Shown here one piece after another: positions 49,442-58,047 of a DNA stretch of 64,000 nt. The stretch spans positions 83,785 to 147,784 of the forward strand of contig NZ_BMHE01000013.1 in NCBI RefSeq assembly GCF_014640555.1. The letters are read 5' to 3'. The DNA comes from Paenibacillus marchantiophytorum (lineage in GTDB: Bacteria; Bacillota; Bacilli; Paenibacillales; NBRC-103111). How positions within the stretch are numbered: position 1 is the first letter of the stretch; each line of letters starts with the position of its first letter. A program made the position numbers and the translations under genes. The notes beneath the pieces were generated by a model. The model had not been told where the DNA came from and made no database searches. It saw only the letters and a list, made by a program, of their open reading frames with translations.

Positions 49442-51878
49442 CAGTCAATCTCCTCTTCTCTTTAAGGCGCAATGGAGCGAAAAACACATCCTCTACCTCA
49501 TCAGCTGGCAAAGGCCGACTGAAGTAATACCCCTGTATCTTTTGGCAATCATTATCCATCAAAATATCAAGCTGCTCCTTGGTTTCGATGCCCTCTGCAA
49601 TAACATCCATTTTCAAATATTGGGCCATTGAAATAATCGTGGACACAATGGCCTTGTCGTTATCGTTCTCGGTAATATCCCGAATAAACGAACGGTCTAT
49701 TTTCAGCTTATGAATGGGAAGCAGCTTCAAATAACTAAGAGAACTGTAGCCTGTCCCGAAATCATCCAAACTAATCCGAATGCCATAGGCCGTTAACTCA
49801 TTCAAAATATGGCTGGAAATCGTAGGATCCATCATCATGCTTTCTGTAATTTCCAGTTCCAAATATTGAGGTTCCAATCCAGTTTCTTCGAGAATGTCTT
49901 TGATGTAATCAATCAAATGCGTTTGATGGAATTGTTGAGTGGACAGATTGACAGAGATGGGAATAAGCGGCCCTCCTGCGTCGTGCCACTGCTTCATCTG
50001 GCGACAAGCTTCACGAAGCACCCAGGTGCCCAGCTCATAGATCATCCCTGTCTCTTCCGCAATCGGTATAAAGACGCCGGGCGAAATCGTACCTTTGGTT
50101 GGATGTCCCCAACGAACAAGTGCCTCAACCCCGATCATTTGGCTATCTTCCGCACGGATTTGAGGCTGATAATAAACAAATAATTCATCGTTTGGAATTG
50201 CTTTTCTCAAATCATTTTCCAATTCGATCTTCTCTTGTAAATGCTCGTTTAATTCATGGCTGTAGAATTGAAACCCATTTTTCCCATTCTTCTTCACTTC
50301 GTACATCGCGGTATCCGCATTTTTCAACAATTGAACAGCGTCTACGCCATCAAACGGAAACTGGGCTATGCCGATGCTTGCTGTGACATAGAAATCATTT
50401 TCTTTCAATCGGTACGGCAAAGCGATGACGCGAATAATGCGTTCCGCCAACGCGGTTATGTCATCTGAGTTGTCATTTTCATAGAGCAATGTAAATTCAT
50501 CCCCGCCCATTCTAGCCAGGATGACTTGGAAACCACTTATGCTTTGTTGAATTCGTTCACACATCTCTTGGAGAAACAAGTCGCCATAGGTATGCCCAAG
50601 CGAATCGTTAATCATTTTGAAACGATCGATATCCATGACCATTACCGCGAACGATTTGGGCTTGCTTTCGATTATTTGCGTAAGAACCTGATTAAACATG
50701 CGCCTGTTCGGCATGCCTGTCAACTCATCATGATAAGCTTGATGCTCAATTCGGTCCTTGGCTTGCTTCTCCATCGTGATATCCCGCGCAATAATATTGT
50801 TGCCGACCACTTTTCCATCCAGGATGACGGGTACATTAATGACACTAATATTCACGTTGTCCCCGTTTTGATGGACGATAACAGTTTCATATCGCTGGAT
50901 TTCTCCGCCAAGCGATCTTAGCAAGAACTCCCTTGTTCGTTCCTGATCTTCTTGCACAATAAGGGGATACAAGCTGCTAATGGTTTGATTGTGAAACCAT
51001 TCGTTCGACAAGCCGGTTAGTTTCGTGATCGCGGAGTTGAATCCTTTTATACGATAATTAAGATCCACCGTGATGATGCCGTCCTGATTGTTCTCAAACA
51101 GGGATCTATACCATTTCTCATTCTCCAGCAGCTCTGTATCTTTGCGCGTTAAGCGATTGGAGATGAAAATACCGAATAAGGACAGCCCCAGCGTTAACAT
51201 AGTGCCGCCAATAATGAAGTAGGCGAGAAATTTCTGATCCAGCACCATGCCTGTCGATAAGGTTGATTTCATGCCCAGATGGAATTGCGCTGCTTGCATG
51301 CCAGTATAATGCATCCCTACAATGGCAGCCCCCATAATCAGACCACTGCCCAGTTTCTCCCATATTTTGCGCGAGCCTGTGCCTTGACGGAAATAAAAAG
51401 ACAACCACAATGCCGCGATAGATGCCACAATGGCAATGACGATAGAAAGAATCACATAAACAGGCCGATAGGTAATATCGATCTCCATGGCTGCCATGCC
51501 AATATAATGCATAGCCGAAATCCCCGTTGCCAATAGAGCCCCAGCCAATAGCAATTGGCGCCACGTCAATGCATTGCGACACACAACATATAGAGCAGCA
51601 AAAGAAGCAACAATCGCCACCAGCACGGATTGAATAACGGTTGACAAATCGTAAGCGATCGGAACCGTCAACGAAAAAGCGAGCATGCCCACAAAATGCA
51701 TAGACCATATGCCCATTCCCATGGCAATTGCGCCAAACAACAGCCATAGCCCTTTGTATCGTCCTCTAGCGTTGCTTATCTTGTCTACTAAATCAAGTAC
51801 CGTGTAAGAAGCAAGTACGGCAACTATGTAAGAAAAAATGACCAGTTCCATGTCATAAGATCCGTGTACATGTTCCAT
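49434..51878 (-). CDS. MHYT-PAS-GGDEF-EAL cyclic-di-GMP enzyme
   Basis: 814 residues. The first 240 form an MHYT sensor with seven membrane helices and the repeated motifs MHFVGM, MHYIGM and MHYTGM, which may bind copper or oxygen. A PAS domain follows (about 265-375), then GGDEF (about 385-540) with ARMGGDEF, and EAL (about 550-805) with EALVRW, the metal-binding residues (NLSTQQF; LEITESM; DDFGTG; KIDRSF; AEGIET). The RxxD inhibition site is not seen before GGDEF. Both activities look possible. Its stop overlaps nikR, so it is translationally coupled to a nickel regulator. Confidence 0.9.
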   Translation of the reverse strand: MEHVHGSYDMELVIFSYIVAVLASYTVLDLVDKISNARGRYKGLWLLFGAIAMGMGIWSMHFVGMLAFSLTVPIAYDLSTVIQSVLVAIVASFAALYVVCRNALTWRQLLLAGALLATGISAMHYIGMAAMEIDITYRPVYVILSIVIAIVASIAALWLSFYFRQGTGSRKIWEKLGSGLIMGAAIVGMHYTGMQAAQFHLGMKSTLSTGMVLDQKFLAYFIIGGTMLTLGLSLFGIFISNRLTRKDTELLENEKWYRSLFENNQDGIITVDLNYRIKGFNSAITKLTGLSNEWFHNQTISSLYPLIVQEDQERTREFLLRSLGGEIQRYETVIVHQNGDNVNISVINVPVILDGKVVGNNIIARDITMEKQAKDRIEHQAYHDELTGMPNRRMFNQVLTQIIESKPKSFAVMVMDIDRFKMINDSLGHTYGDLFLQEMCERIQQSISGFQVILARMGGDEFTLLYENDNSDDITALAERIIRVIALPYRLKENDFYVTASIGIAQFPFDGVDAVQLLKNADTAMYEVKKNGKNGFQFYSHELNEHLQEKIELENDLRKAIPNDELFVYYQPQIRAEDSQMIGVEALVRWGHPTKGTISPGVFIPIAEETGMIYELGTWVLREACRQMKQWHDAGGPLIPISVNLSTQQFHQTHLIDYIKDILEETGLEPQYLELEITESMMMDPTISSHILNELTAYGIRISLDDFGTGYSSLSYLKLLPIHKLKIDRSFIRDITENDNDKAIVSTIISMAQYLKMDVIAEGIETKEQLDILMDNDCQKIQGYYFSRPLPADEVEDVFFAPLRLKEKRRLTDV

Positions 51879-51936
51879 CTATATAATTCCTCATTTCAAT
51901 CCATTTACAGTACTCTGGCTCTTGCGCTCCCAGTCA

Positions 51937-53685
51937 CTATACCAAATTCATAAGTTTCTTGACACGAGTTTCCAGTTCAACAAGCGAAAAAGGCTTTGTC
52001 ATATAGTCATCAGCACCCATGTGCAGACCTCTGACCACATCATCTTCCTTTTTCTTACCTGACAGCATTAGCACTTTCATTTCTCCCTGTATCAAATGAG
52101 CATCCTTCTTTAGCTGCTCCAATAAGGTAAAGCCATCCAGCTTAGGCATCATCCCATCCAGAATGCAAGCATCGAAATGCTGGCTCTGGAACAATTCCAG
52201 CGCTTTTTCACCGTCGGCAGCATGCGTAATGGTGATGGGCAAATGCTCTAAATGAGAGGTAAGAATCGCTCGTAAAATAGGATCATCATCGACAATTAGC
52301 AGACTCTTCTTCTGTGTCTGTGCCGCTGCCAATTTGGGATTGACCTCATCTAATAAAGAAGCAGCCATGATTCGATTCCTGCCTTGCTGCTTCGCTTGGT
52401 ACATGGCCTCATCCGCTTTGGACACCCATTCACCTACGGTCATTCCAGTTCGCCACTCGGAAACGCCCGCTGAGAAGGTAATGGAGAAGACTTGCCCCCC
52501 ATATTGGGCCACTGGTTTGGAACGTACTTTGTCTAAAATGTCCCTCATAGTCGCTATCGCCTGTTCTAAGGATGTACTGGGCAGAGCAATCACGAACTCT
52601 TCTCCGCCAAAACGCGCAAGCAAATCCGTTGATCGCAAATTCACCTGCAGAAGATGCGCTAAGCCTTGCAGCACCAGATCCCCCACGTGGTGTCCGTAAG
52701 TATCATTAATTTTCTTGAAGCAATCGATATCAATAAACACCAAAGAAATCGGTGCTGGATAACGGTCAATGCGCTGAAGCTCCATCTCGATCTGCAAATC
52801 GAAATATCGGCGGTTAAACACGCCTGTCAGCGGATCGCGGAAAGCGAGCTGCTCGAAATTTTTGGTTCTTTTGAGCAATCCATAAATCCTCGCCGCCAAT
52901 TCTTCATATTGAAACGGTTTGGTCACATAATCATCGGCACCGAGGTGAAAGCATCGAACTTTATCTTGCAAATCATTGCGTCCTGATAAAACAATGAGCG
53001 GCAGCCATTTCAACGTCGGATCTTCCTTAAGAAACTCAAAGAGCTCGTAGCCGGATTGAGGATGCATCATAAGATCCAATATGACTAGATCATACGTATG
53101 TTGACGCAATAATTTGATAGCGGAATCCACATCAGCCGCTTCATCAACGACACAATCGTCCAGTTGCAGCCGACGGGTCAAATAAGAACGCAGCACTTCA
53201 TCATCATCAACGAGCAGCAGCCTGCTCTTGAGCGAACCCAGCATGGAGGCGCTGCTCGAATCCTGCTGTTCATCCAACTGCATTTCAGTTAGCGCGATAT
53301 CATACTCCATATTCATTTGGCGAAGGATGGGCTTGCTCCGTTCTACGCTCTCTTGGATCGGAGAATTGGGCAGCAGAATAGCGGCTCCCTCCACTTCCAT
53401 CGATTGCGTCCATTCCCACAGATGAACCAGATCCTCGGCAAGCTTGCCGATCCGCACATAGCCAAAAATTGGCGAACTGCCCTTGAGCGTATGAATAATT
53501 CGATAGAAACGCTCTAAATCTTCCGATTCAGGAGCTGCTTGAATGGCATCAAGATGGGATTGGAGTTGTTTAAGCTGTTTCACGAATTCACGGATGAATA
53601 GTTTTCTCCCCGTTTTGAGAATTCTCTCATCTCTATCCGCTTCCGACTTGGAGTCCTTCGTTGTCTCCAGATAGTTATTGCTCAT
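51937..53685 (-). CDS. HPt-receiver-GGDEF-receiver signalling protein
   Basis: 582 residues. Domains in order: HPt (about 25-130; phosphorylatable His in IHTLKGSSPIFGYV), receiver (about 155-270; LLLVDDDEVLRSYL, VILDLMMHPQSG), GGDEF (about 280-440; GGEEF with the RxxD inhibition site in RSTD five residues before), receiver (about 465-580; LLIVDDDPILRAIL, ACILDGMMPKLDG). This is a phosphorelay-fed diguanylate cyclase. No histidine kinase is adjacent, so the source of phosphate is not visible. The gene precedes the MHYT protein on the same strand. Confidence 0.92.
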   Translation of the reverse strand: MSNNYLETTKDSKSEADRDERILKTGRKLFIREFVKQLKQLQSHLDAIQAAPESEDLERFYRIIHTLKGSSPIFGYVRIGKLAEDLVHLWEWTQSMEVEGAAILLPNSPIQESVERSKPILRQMNMEYDIALTEMQLDEQQDSSSASMLGSLKSRLLLVDDDEVLRSYLTRRLQLDDCVVDEAADVDSAIKLLRQHTYDLVILDLMMHPQSGYELFEFLKEDPTLKWLPLIVLSGRNDLQDKVRCFHLGADDYVTKPFQYEELAARIYGLLKRTKNFEQLAFRDPLTGVFNRRYFDLQIEMELQRIDRYPAPISLVFIDIDCFKKINDTYGHHVGDLVLQGLAHLLQVNLRSTDLLARFGGEEFVIALPSTSLEQAIATMRDILDKVRSKPVAQYGGQVFSITFSAGVSEWRTGMTVGEWVSKADEAMYQAKQQGRNRIMAASLLDEVNPKLAAAQTQKKSLLIVDDDPILRAILTSHLEHLPITITHAADGEKALELFQSQHFDACILDGMMPKLDGFTLLEQLKKDAHLIQGEMKVLMLSGKKKEDDVVRGLHMGADDYMTKPFSLVELETRVKKLMNLV

Positions 53686-53735
53686 GTCCAGACAATCACC
53701 CTTTTTACATAATAACTAGCTCTATATGGTTCGTA

Positions 53736-54110
53736 CTAAGATTTCAGTAATTGTCCAACTGTATCCAAAAGTTGAATGGGGCTGAATGGTTTTACGATAT
53801 AAGTCGTTACGCCAGCAGCTTTGGCTTTCTCTTTATCTTTATCCAGCGCTTTAGCCGTTAATAAAATAACTGGCAGCTGGTGATTGACATTATCGCTTTG
53901 CCGCAGCCATTCACAAACTTCAACACCTGTGCGCTCCGGCATCATATAATCAAGAATAATTAAATCAAATGTTTCTTTCTCCAACTGTTCAATCGCCTGT
54001 TGACCGTCTTCAACCTCTGTAATGGCATACCCTTCATCGGAAAGTGTCTCCGTAAGCAAAAAACGAAGTGCGAATTCGTCATCAGCAAGCAATATTTTGT
54101 ATACAGACAT
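53736..54110 (-). CDS. Single-domain response regulator
   Basis: 124 residues from ATG 54110 (AAGGAG six bases upstream). One receiver domain: LLADDEFALRFLL, phospho-Asp in LIILDYMMPERTG, Thr in VILLTAKAL, Lys in YIVKPFSPIQ. It starts the group of cyclic-di-GMP signalling genes on this strand and may be the phosphate carrier that talks to the HPt-receiver-GGDEF protein next to it. No output domain. Confidence 0.88.
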   Translation of the reverse strand: MSVYKILLADDEFALRFLLTETLSDEGYAITEVEDGQQAIEQLEKETFDLIILDYMMPERTGVEVCEWLRQSDNVNHQLPVILLTAKALDKDKEKAKAAGVTTYIVKPFSPIQLLDTVGQLLKS

Positions 54111-54200
54111 GGTGTTCTCCTTAACCTGTTTAATTTCCACTAATTATATCATTTTGTGTCGAAGCAAGGTACTATTATGTTCGCTTCCCAGCCTAAACGC

Positions 54201-54243
54201 CAAAAAAAGCTGCCCCAAGGTTCAACCTCCCAGGACAGCTTTC
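54201..54243 (-). terminator. Terminator after the TIM-barrel enzyme gene
   Basis: On the minus strand AAAGCTGTCCTGGGAGG pairs with CCTTGGGGCAGCTTT and is followed by TTTTTGG. It lies about 50 bases after the stop at 54295. Confidence 0.75.
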
Positions 54244-54294
54244 TATTCGCAACCTTTATTTAATTCTCCAGGAACCGCTGATGAATTCGCAGTG

Positions 54295-55131
54295 TTATCG
54301 TGCTGCTCCACCAAGAATAACATCCAAGTGACGTGCAGTGTCATAAACCGTCTGAAGCGGACTATGTGCATATATACCGACTTCAGCCGTCACGGTGTCC
54401 GTATAACCGATTTCTCCCAGAGCCGACCGAACCTCAGCCCAATTGACATCGCCCGCGAGCAGCGGCACAAAACCATGGCCATTGCCTACGTTTGGTCGAT
54501 AATCTTTCACATGGATCTTGAAAATGCGGGATCCAAGAATTCGAATCCACTGCTGCGGATAGCCGTTATGCAAAATATTGCCCACATCAAAATATACGCC
54601 GACATAAGAGGACTGCAAATCATCGACATAGGCACGCATTTCAAGCGGTGACAGCAGAAACTTGTTCCATACGTTTTCGATGCCTATGCGCACGCGGCGT
54701 TTCTCAGCTTCTTGGACCAGCAGAGCGAGTTCCGCATGGCTGCGATCGTAGCACTCATCGTAGGAAGTCTCCTCATTAACGGCTCCCGGCACAACCAGTA
54801 CCGTATCGATGCCCAGCAGCTCCGCAAGCTCAAGCTGTTTCTCGACAACTCGGCGTCCTTGTTCCCGTAAAGCGGCGTCTGCAGAGGAAAGCGGGCTATG
54901 CCACAACAATGAGGTAGACAAGCTTCGCAGCTGAATGTCGTACGTCTTGGCCAAGCGTCCGATTGCCTCGGCTTCAGATGCCGTTGTTTCCATAGTCAAA
55001 CCTACATCACCTAACGGATTAACATTCAATTCAACCGCGTTGTAACCCGCTTCACGGCTAATCTTAAATATTTGCTCAAGCGGTGTACCTTCTGGGAAAC
55101 ACCATTGATTAACACCTTTTAACATAACCAA
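54295..55131 (-). CDS. Sugar phosphate isomerase/epimerase (TIM barrel)
   Basis: 278 residues of the xylose-isomerase-like barrel. Metal-binding residues appear in the usual places: Glu in RIGIENVWNKF, Asp in VYFDVGNILHNG, His in FKIHVKDYR and the final Glu in TVTAEVGIY. It starts with GVNQWCFPEGTPLEQIFKIS. The specific sugar is unknown. The neighbouring Gfo/Idh oxidoreductase, 38 bases upstream, suggests a carbohydrate breakdown pathway such as for inositol- or ketosugar-type compounds, controlled by the AraC-type gene beyond it. Confidence 0.88.
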   Translation of the reverse strand: MVMLKGVNQWCFPEGTPLEQIFKISREAGYNAVELNVNPLGDVGLTMETTASEAEAIGRLAKTYDIQLRSLSTSLLWHSPLSSADAALREQGRRVVEKQLELAELLGIDTVLVVPGAVNEETSYDECYDRSHAELALLVQEAEKRRVRIGIENVWNKFLLSPLEMRAYVDDLQSSYVGVYFDVGNILHNGYPQQWIRILGSRIFKIHVKDYRPNVGNGHGFVPLLAGDVNWAEVRSALGEIGYTDTVTAEVGIYAHSPLQTVYDTARHLDVILGGAAR

Positions 55132-55169
55132 CCTCCTCCGAATCGTTCAGATCAGATCACATGGCAAAA

Positions 55170-56147
55170 TTAAACTGCCGGAATAACAATTCTTCGCTGC
55201 GCTTCCGCCGACTCGTTCGCTGCCAATGTGACTTCGAGGGTCACGGCCGCTTCCGAATAGTCGCCAAGCACAAGTTCCTGCCGTCCACTCTTCACCGCGG
55301 CGACAAATGCCCGATTCTGCTCAAGATAGAAATCCATCTCCGACGTTACGGTGATATCCTGCGTGTCATCCACGATTCTCAAGGTCATTCCGCTCACAGA
55401 CACATAGAAGTCATGCCCGAAAAATTCGACATCCCCTCGTCCCAGATGGCGCGACAAGCTGGTGTTGCTGATAGTCCCGAGCGCTCCGCTGCGCAGTCCG
55501 AATGACACGATGCCTACATCATACACCGTTGCTTCCGGGTAATTACGTTGAATATGCCGCTGCGCATAGTTCGCCTCCACAAAATCAAATTCACCGGCCA
55601 AATAACGAACCAAGTCAACTTGATGCGTAGACTGCTCCACCAGTTGGCCACCTGAACGATCCATAAGCCTCCACCAGCCTACATCGGGCATTCCGCCAAT
55701 TCGGTAGGCAAGCACCATATCGACTTGTTTATCTGCCAAATATTGTTTGGCCTGCTGAACAGTGTCCAGATAGCGCAAGCAATAGCCGGATGAGTGAATA
55801 ATCCCGGATTCGCGAATAATCTGCTCTTTGCGGCGCACCTCCGCCATTTGCAAGCCGATCGGCTTCTCCGATAACAGATGAATGCCCCGCGCCGCGGCCG
55901 CCTCTTCAATCCCTTCCCTTACAAAAGGCGGTGTACATATATAAAGCGCATCAATAACGCCCGCATCCAGCATTTCTTCCAATGTTTCGTATGTTTTTGC
56001 GCCAAACTGGTTCGCCATCTCCGAAGCCCGCGCCTTGTTGAGATCACAGACAGCCGTGATTGCTGCGTCTTCAATCTGTTGCAAAGTTTTCATGTGGTAT
56101 TCCGCCATGCCGCCTACACCAAAAAATCCAATTCTTACTTTTTCCAT
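55170..56147 (-). CDS. Gfo/Idh/MocA-family oxidoreductase
   Basis: 325 residues. N-terminal Rossmann fold (IGFFGVGGMAEYHMKTL), the conserved Lys-Pro in LLSEKPIGLQM, and the C-terminal alpha/beta substrate domain (LLVEQSTHQVDLVRYLAGEFDF). NAD(P)-dependent sugar dehydrogenase; the substrate is unknown. Together with the TIM-barrel enzyme gene downstream it likely forms a small sugar-metabolism operon. Reads from ATG 56147. Confidence 0.9.
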   Translation of the reverse strand: MEKVRIGFFGVGGMAEYHMKTLQQIEDAAITAVCDLNKARASEMANQFGAKTYETLEEMLDAGVIDALYICTPPFVREGIEEAAAARGIHLLSEKPIGLQMAEVRRKEQIIRESGIIHSSGYCLRYLDTVQQAKQYLADKQVDMVLAYRIGGMPDVGWWRLMDRSGGQLVEQSTHQVDLVRYLAGEFDFVEANYAQRHIQRNYPEATVYDVGIVSFGLRSGALGTISNTSLSRHLGRGDVEFFGHDFYVSVSGMTLRIVDDTQDITVTSEMDFYLEQNRAFVAAVKSGRQELVLGDYSEAAVTLEVTLAANESAEAQRRIVIPAV

Positions 56148-56257
56148 TTGTTGTGCCCTCCCAGACCCTATTTACGACTACACTCTTAGCATATCGAATT
56201 AACCAGCACTTGTATTTAGGGAAACCGAACCGCAATTTACGCAAAACGCAACTCGTC

Positions 56258-57085
56258 TTACACGGGACCGTTCTGCATACGCTCGCTTTTACGCCAAACG
56301 GTAGGCGGAATTCCTTCTTGTTCCTTGAACCATTGTGAAAAGGAATGCAGTCTATAAAAGCCAATTTGTTCCGCAATCTCGCGAATATCTTTATCGGTTG
56401 AACTTAACAGCCACTTGGCTTCCTGCAAACGGCACTGCTGCTGATACTGTTTGGGACTAACCCCATACATTTGTTCAAAAACGCGGCGAAACGCCGGCTC
56501 TGTAAAACCGGCCATTTCGGCCAAATCCGATATGTGAACAGATCCCTGTAAATTTTCACGCATGTAGTCAGCCGCCTTGGTTACGGTCATTCCTTGCAAA
56601 TCCTGCTGCGAGTGCTCCAGCAAAAAAAGCAGCAGCACTTCCATCCAAGCCATGTAGTTCGCATGCTTTTCTTTGAGGAACGAAGCTTTCATGCGGAGCC
56701 ATTCCCGGAACAAACGTTCAAGCCTTTCCTTGTCCAGCCTGGATAAAGCCAGAAATACCGGTTGGCTGTCTGCAGCTCCTCCCGTATCGCTGGCGCACCC
56801 GAGCTTCCCTAACAGCTCCATCACATTCAGAGGGGCGCCCTGCAGCAGAATAACCCCGAACCGCACCCTGGTTACCGCCTCGAATCGGTGCGACAAGCTG
56901 GGTGGAATGATAACGATGTGCCCTGCCTCCATATAGCTTCGCTTTGTCCACTCGAACAAGGCCCTTCCTTCAAGCACAATACTAACTTCAACGGCCGGAT
57001 GACTGTGAAATCCTTCATCATAAAAATTATCATCATGGGTGCCGATAAAACTGCGGATATCCAGCTCATCTTTCATTAGGCTCAC
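56258..57085 (-). CDS. AraC-family transcriptional regulator with cupin sensor domain
   Basis: About 275 residues from GTG 57085 (GGAGG four bases upstream) or ATG 57076. The N-terminal cupin (DDNFYDEGFHSHPAVEVSIV; FEWTKRSYMEAGHIVIIPPSL) and the C-terminal double helix-turn-helix (VTKAADYMRENLQGSVHISDLA; VFEQMYGVSPKQYQQQCRLQEAKWLL) are typical of AraC regulators of sugar genes. It probably controls the Gfo-type and TIM-barrel genes downstream, or its own operon. The frame is open 47 codons further upstream; those are not used. Confidence 0.88.
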   Translation of the reverse strand: MSLMKDELDIRSFIGTHDDNFYDEGFHSHPAVEVSIVLEGRALFEWTKRSYMEAGHIVIIPPSLSHRFEAVTRVRFGVILLQGAPLNVMELLGKLGCASDTGGAADSQPVFLALSRLDKERLERLFREWLRMKASFLKEKHANYMAWMEVLLLFLLEHSQQDLQGMTVTKAADYMRENLQGSVHISDLAEMAGFTEPAFRRVFEQMYGVSPKQYQQQCRLQEAKWLLSSTDKDIREIAEQIGFYRLHSFSQWFKEQEGIPPTVWRKSERMQNGPV

Positions 57086-57147
57086 GCCACCTCCAAAGCC
57101 ATTTGTCATGTTCGTTTGCTTCTTCTTTTTATTATCCATCATACAAC

Positions 57148-57178
57148 AAAAAAAAGCAGCATCGCATGGGATGCTGCT
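57148..57178 (-). terminator. Terminator after the CD3324-type gene
   Basis: GCAGCATC pairs with GATGCTGC (57155-57176), followed on the minus strand by TTTTTTTT. It ends the small CD3324-type regulator gene. Confidence 0.8.
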
Positions 57179-57179
57179 G

Positions 57180-57467
57180 CTAAACTTGACTAACACTGAT
57201 TTCACGTGTCTTGACAATAATTTTGCGGATGCTGTCTTCCGATAAATGAAAGACTTTGATCAACTCCATAACGGTGGAGCCGGTTTGGTACAGCCGGAAA
57301 ATTTCTTGATTTCGACGCTCAATGATGATGCGTGTTCCATTATTTTCTCCCCATCCAGCGCGTTTTTGCTCTTTCTTAGGGATATATACGATTTCACCTT
57401 GGATATATTCTTGTAATTGTTTTAATAGGTTAGGGGGAAGAACGTCCTTCCCGTTCTTGTAACTCAT
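57180..57467 (-). CDS. CD3324-family (Mor-like) small DNA-binding protein
   Basis: 95 residues from ATG 57467 (GAGGAGG nine bases upstream). MSYKNGKDVLPPNLLKQLQEYIQGEIVYIP and the C-terminal helix-turn-helix (MELIKVFHLSEDSIRKIIVK) are the hallmarks of the CD3324 family, related to the Mor transcription activator. Middle part RIIIERRNQEIFRLYQTGS is basic and likely binds DNA. Targets unknown. It is transcribed on its own between two terminators. Confidence 0.85.
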   Translation of the reverse strand: MSYKNGKDVLPPNLLKQLQEYIQGEIVYIPKKEQKRAGWGENNGTRIIIERRNQEIFRLYQTGSTVMELIKVFHLSEDSIRKIIVKTREISVSQV

Positions 57468-57565
57468 GGATGAAAACCTCCTCAAATTGTGCAAAGCTAA
57501 ACTTTGACGGATTTGCAGAGAGTATTCATCGCCCCTTAACCTCCTACCATTCTCAAAAAATGGAA

Positions 57566-57590
57566 TAAAAAAAACACGATCATAATCGTG
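57566..57590 (-). terminator. Terminator of the 21-residue peptide unit
   Basis: CACGAT (57575-57580) pairs with ATCGTG (57585-57590). On the minus strand the stem is followed by TTTTTTT. It closes the tiny transcription unit that begins at about 57797. Confidence 0.8.
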
Positions 57591-57653
57591 CCTGTCGGTT
57601 GTATATGCAATTATACAATTCAGGTGAACGGTTATTCCACGAATGATATTCAG

Positions 57654-57719
57654 TTAGGAGACGAGTACCTCTGCGGCGGCCGCAACAATCATCGCTACTG
57701 TCATTTTCATTGTGTTCAT
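57654..57719 (-). CDS. 21-residue peptide with its own promoter and terminator
   Basis: ATG 57719 opens a 21-codon frame, MNTMKMTVAMIVAAAAEVLV ending in S, with AAAGGAG about nine bases upstream. A basic start is followed by a strongly hydrophobic Ala/Val/Met run, so it may insert in or cross the membrane. A promoter (TAGACA, 17 bases, TATAAT) lies about 85 bases upstream and a terminator about 65 bases downstream, so this appears to be a dedicated small peptide transcript. It could be a secreted signalling peptide or a small membrane toxin. No toxin-like or peptide-receptor gene is adjacent. Function unknown. Confidence 0.6.
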   Translation of the reverse strand: MNTMKMTVAMIVAAAAEVLVS

Positions 57720-57803
57720 TAAGAAACACTCCTTTCACCTAATTTGGATTGGAAAACATAGTCATTTCTTGCTATTTGTGTTCACTTCGTGTTCACATTT
57801 TTT

Positions 57804-57832
57804 ATTATATGTAAAAAGCGTCTCGCTGTCTA
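57804..57832 (-). promoter_or_regulatory. Promoter of the 21-residue peptide unit
   Basis: TAGACA (minus strand, 57832-57827) and TATAAT (57809-57804), spacing exactly 17. The transcript would start near 57797 and run to the terminator at 57575. Confidence 0.65.
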
Positions 57833-57892
57833 CTCGTTAAGTAAATTTAATGCGGAGGCCTTGCGGCCCCCGTTTGGAACAGTGACCTCTGC

Positions 57893-57928
57893 TTACGCAG
57901 AGATCACCTCTGTTTGTGTTGTAATCAC
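57893..57928 (-). CDS. 11-codon ORF with a good ribosome binding site
   Basis: GTG 57928 starts an 11-codon frame, MITTQTEVISA, with AAAGGAG eight bases upstream. Its stop lies in a perfect 6-base hairpin (CTCTGC/GCAGAG, 57887-57902), and a GC-rich hairpin follows (GAGGCC/GGCCCC, about 57854-57872). This may be a leader peptide in front of an attenuator, or just a small regulatory peptide. The end EVISA resembles the end EVLVS of the 21-residue peptide nearby. Low confidence that it is a functional gene. Confidence 0.35.
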   Translation of the reverse strand: MITTQTEVISA

Positions 57929-58047
57929 CTTGATCACTCCTTTCCTCAGGAATCAGCCGGCCGGCTACATCTCTATTTACTCATATTCCCAGCTTGTTCT
58001 CAAGTGAAAGAATCGTTATATTGATTCTTTCCTATTGGGAAATGAAT

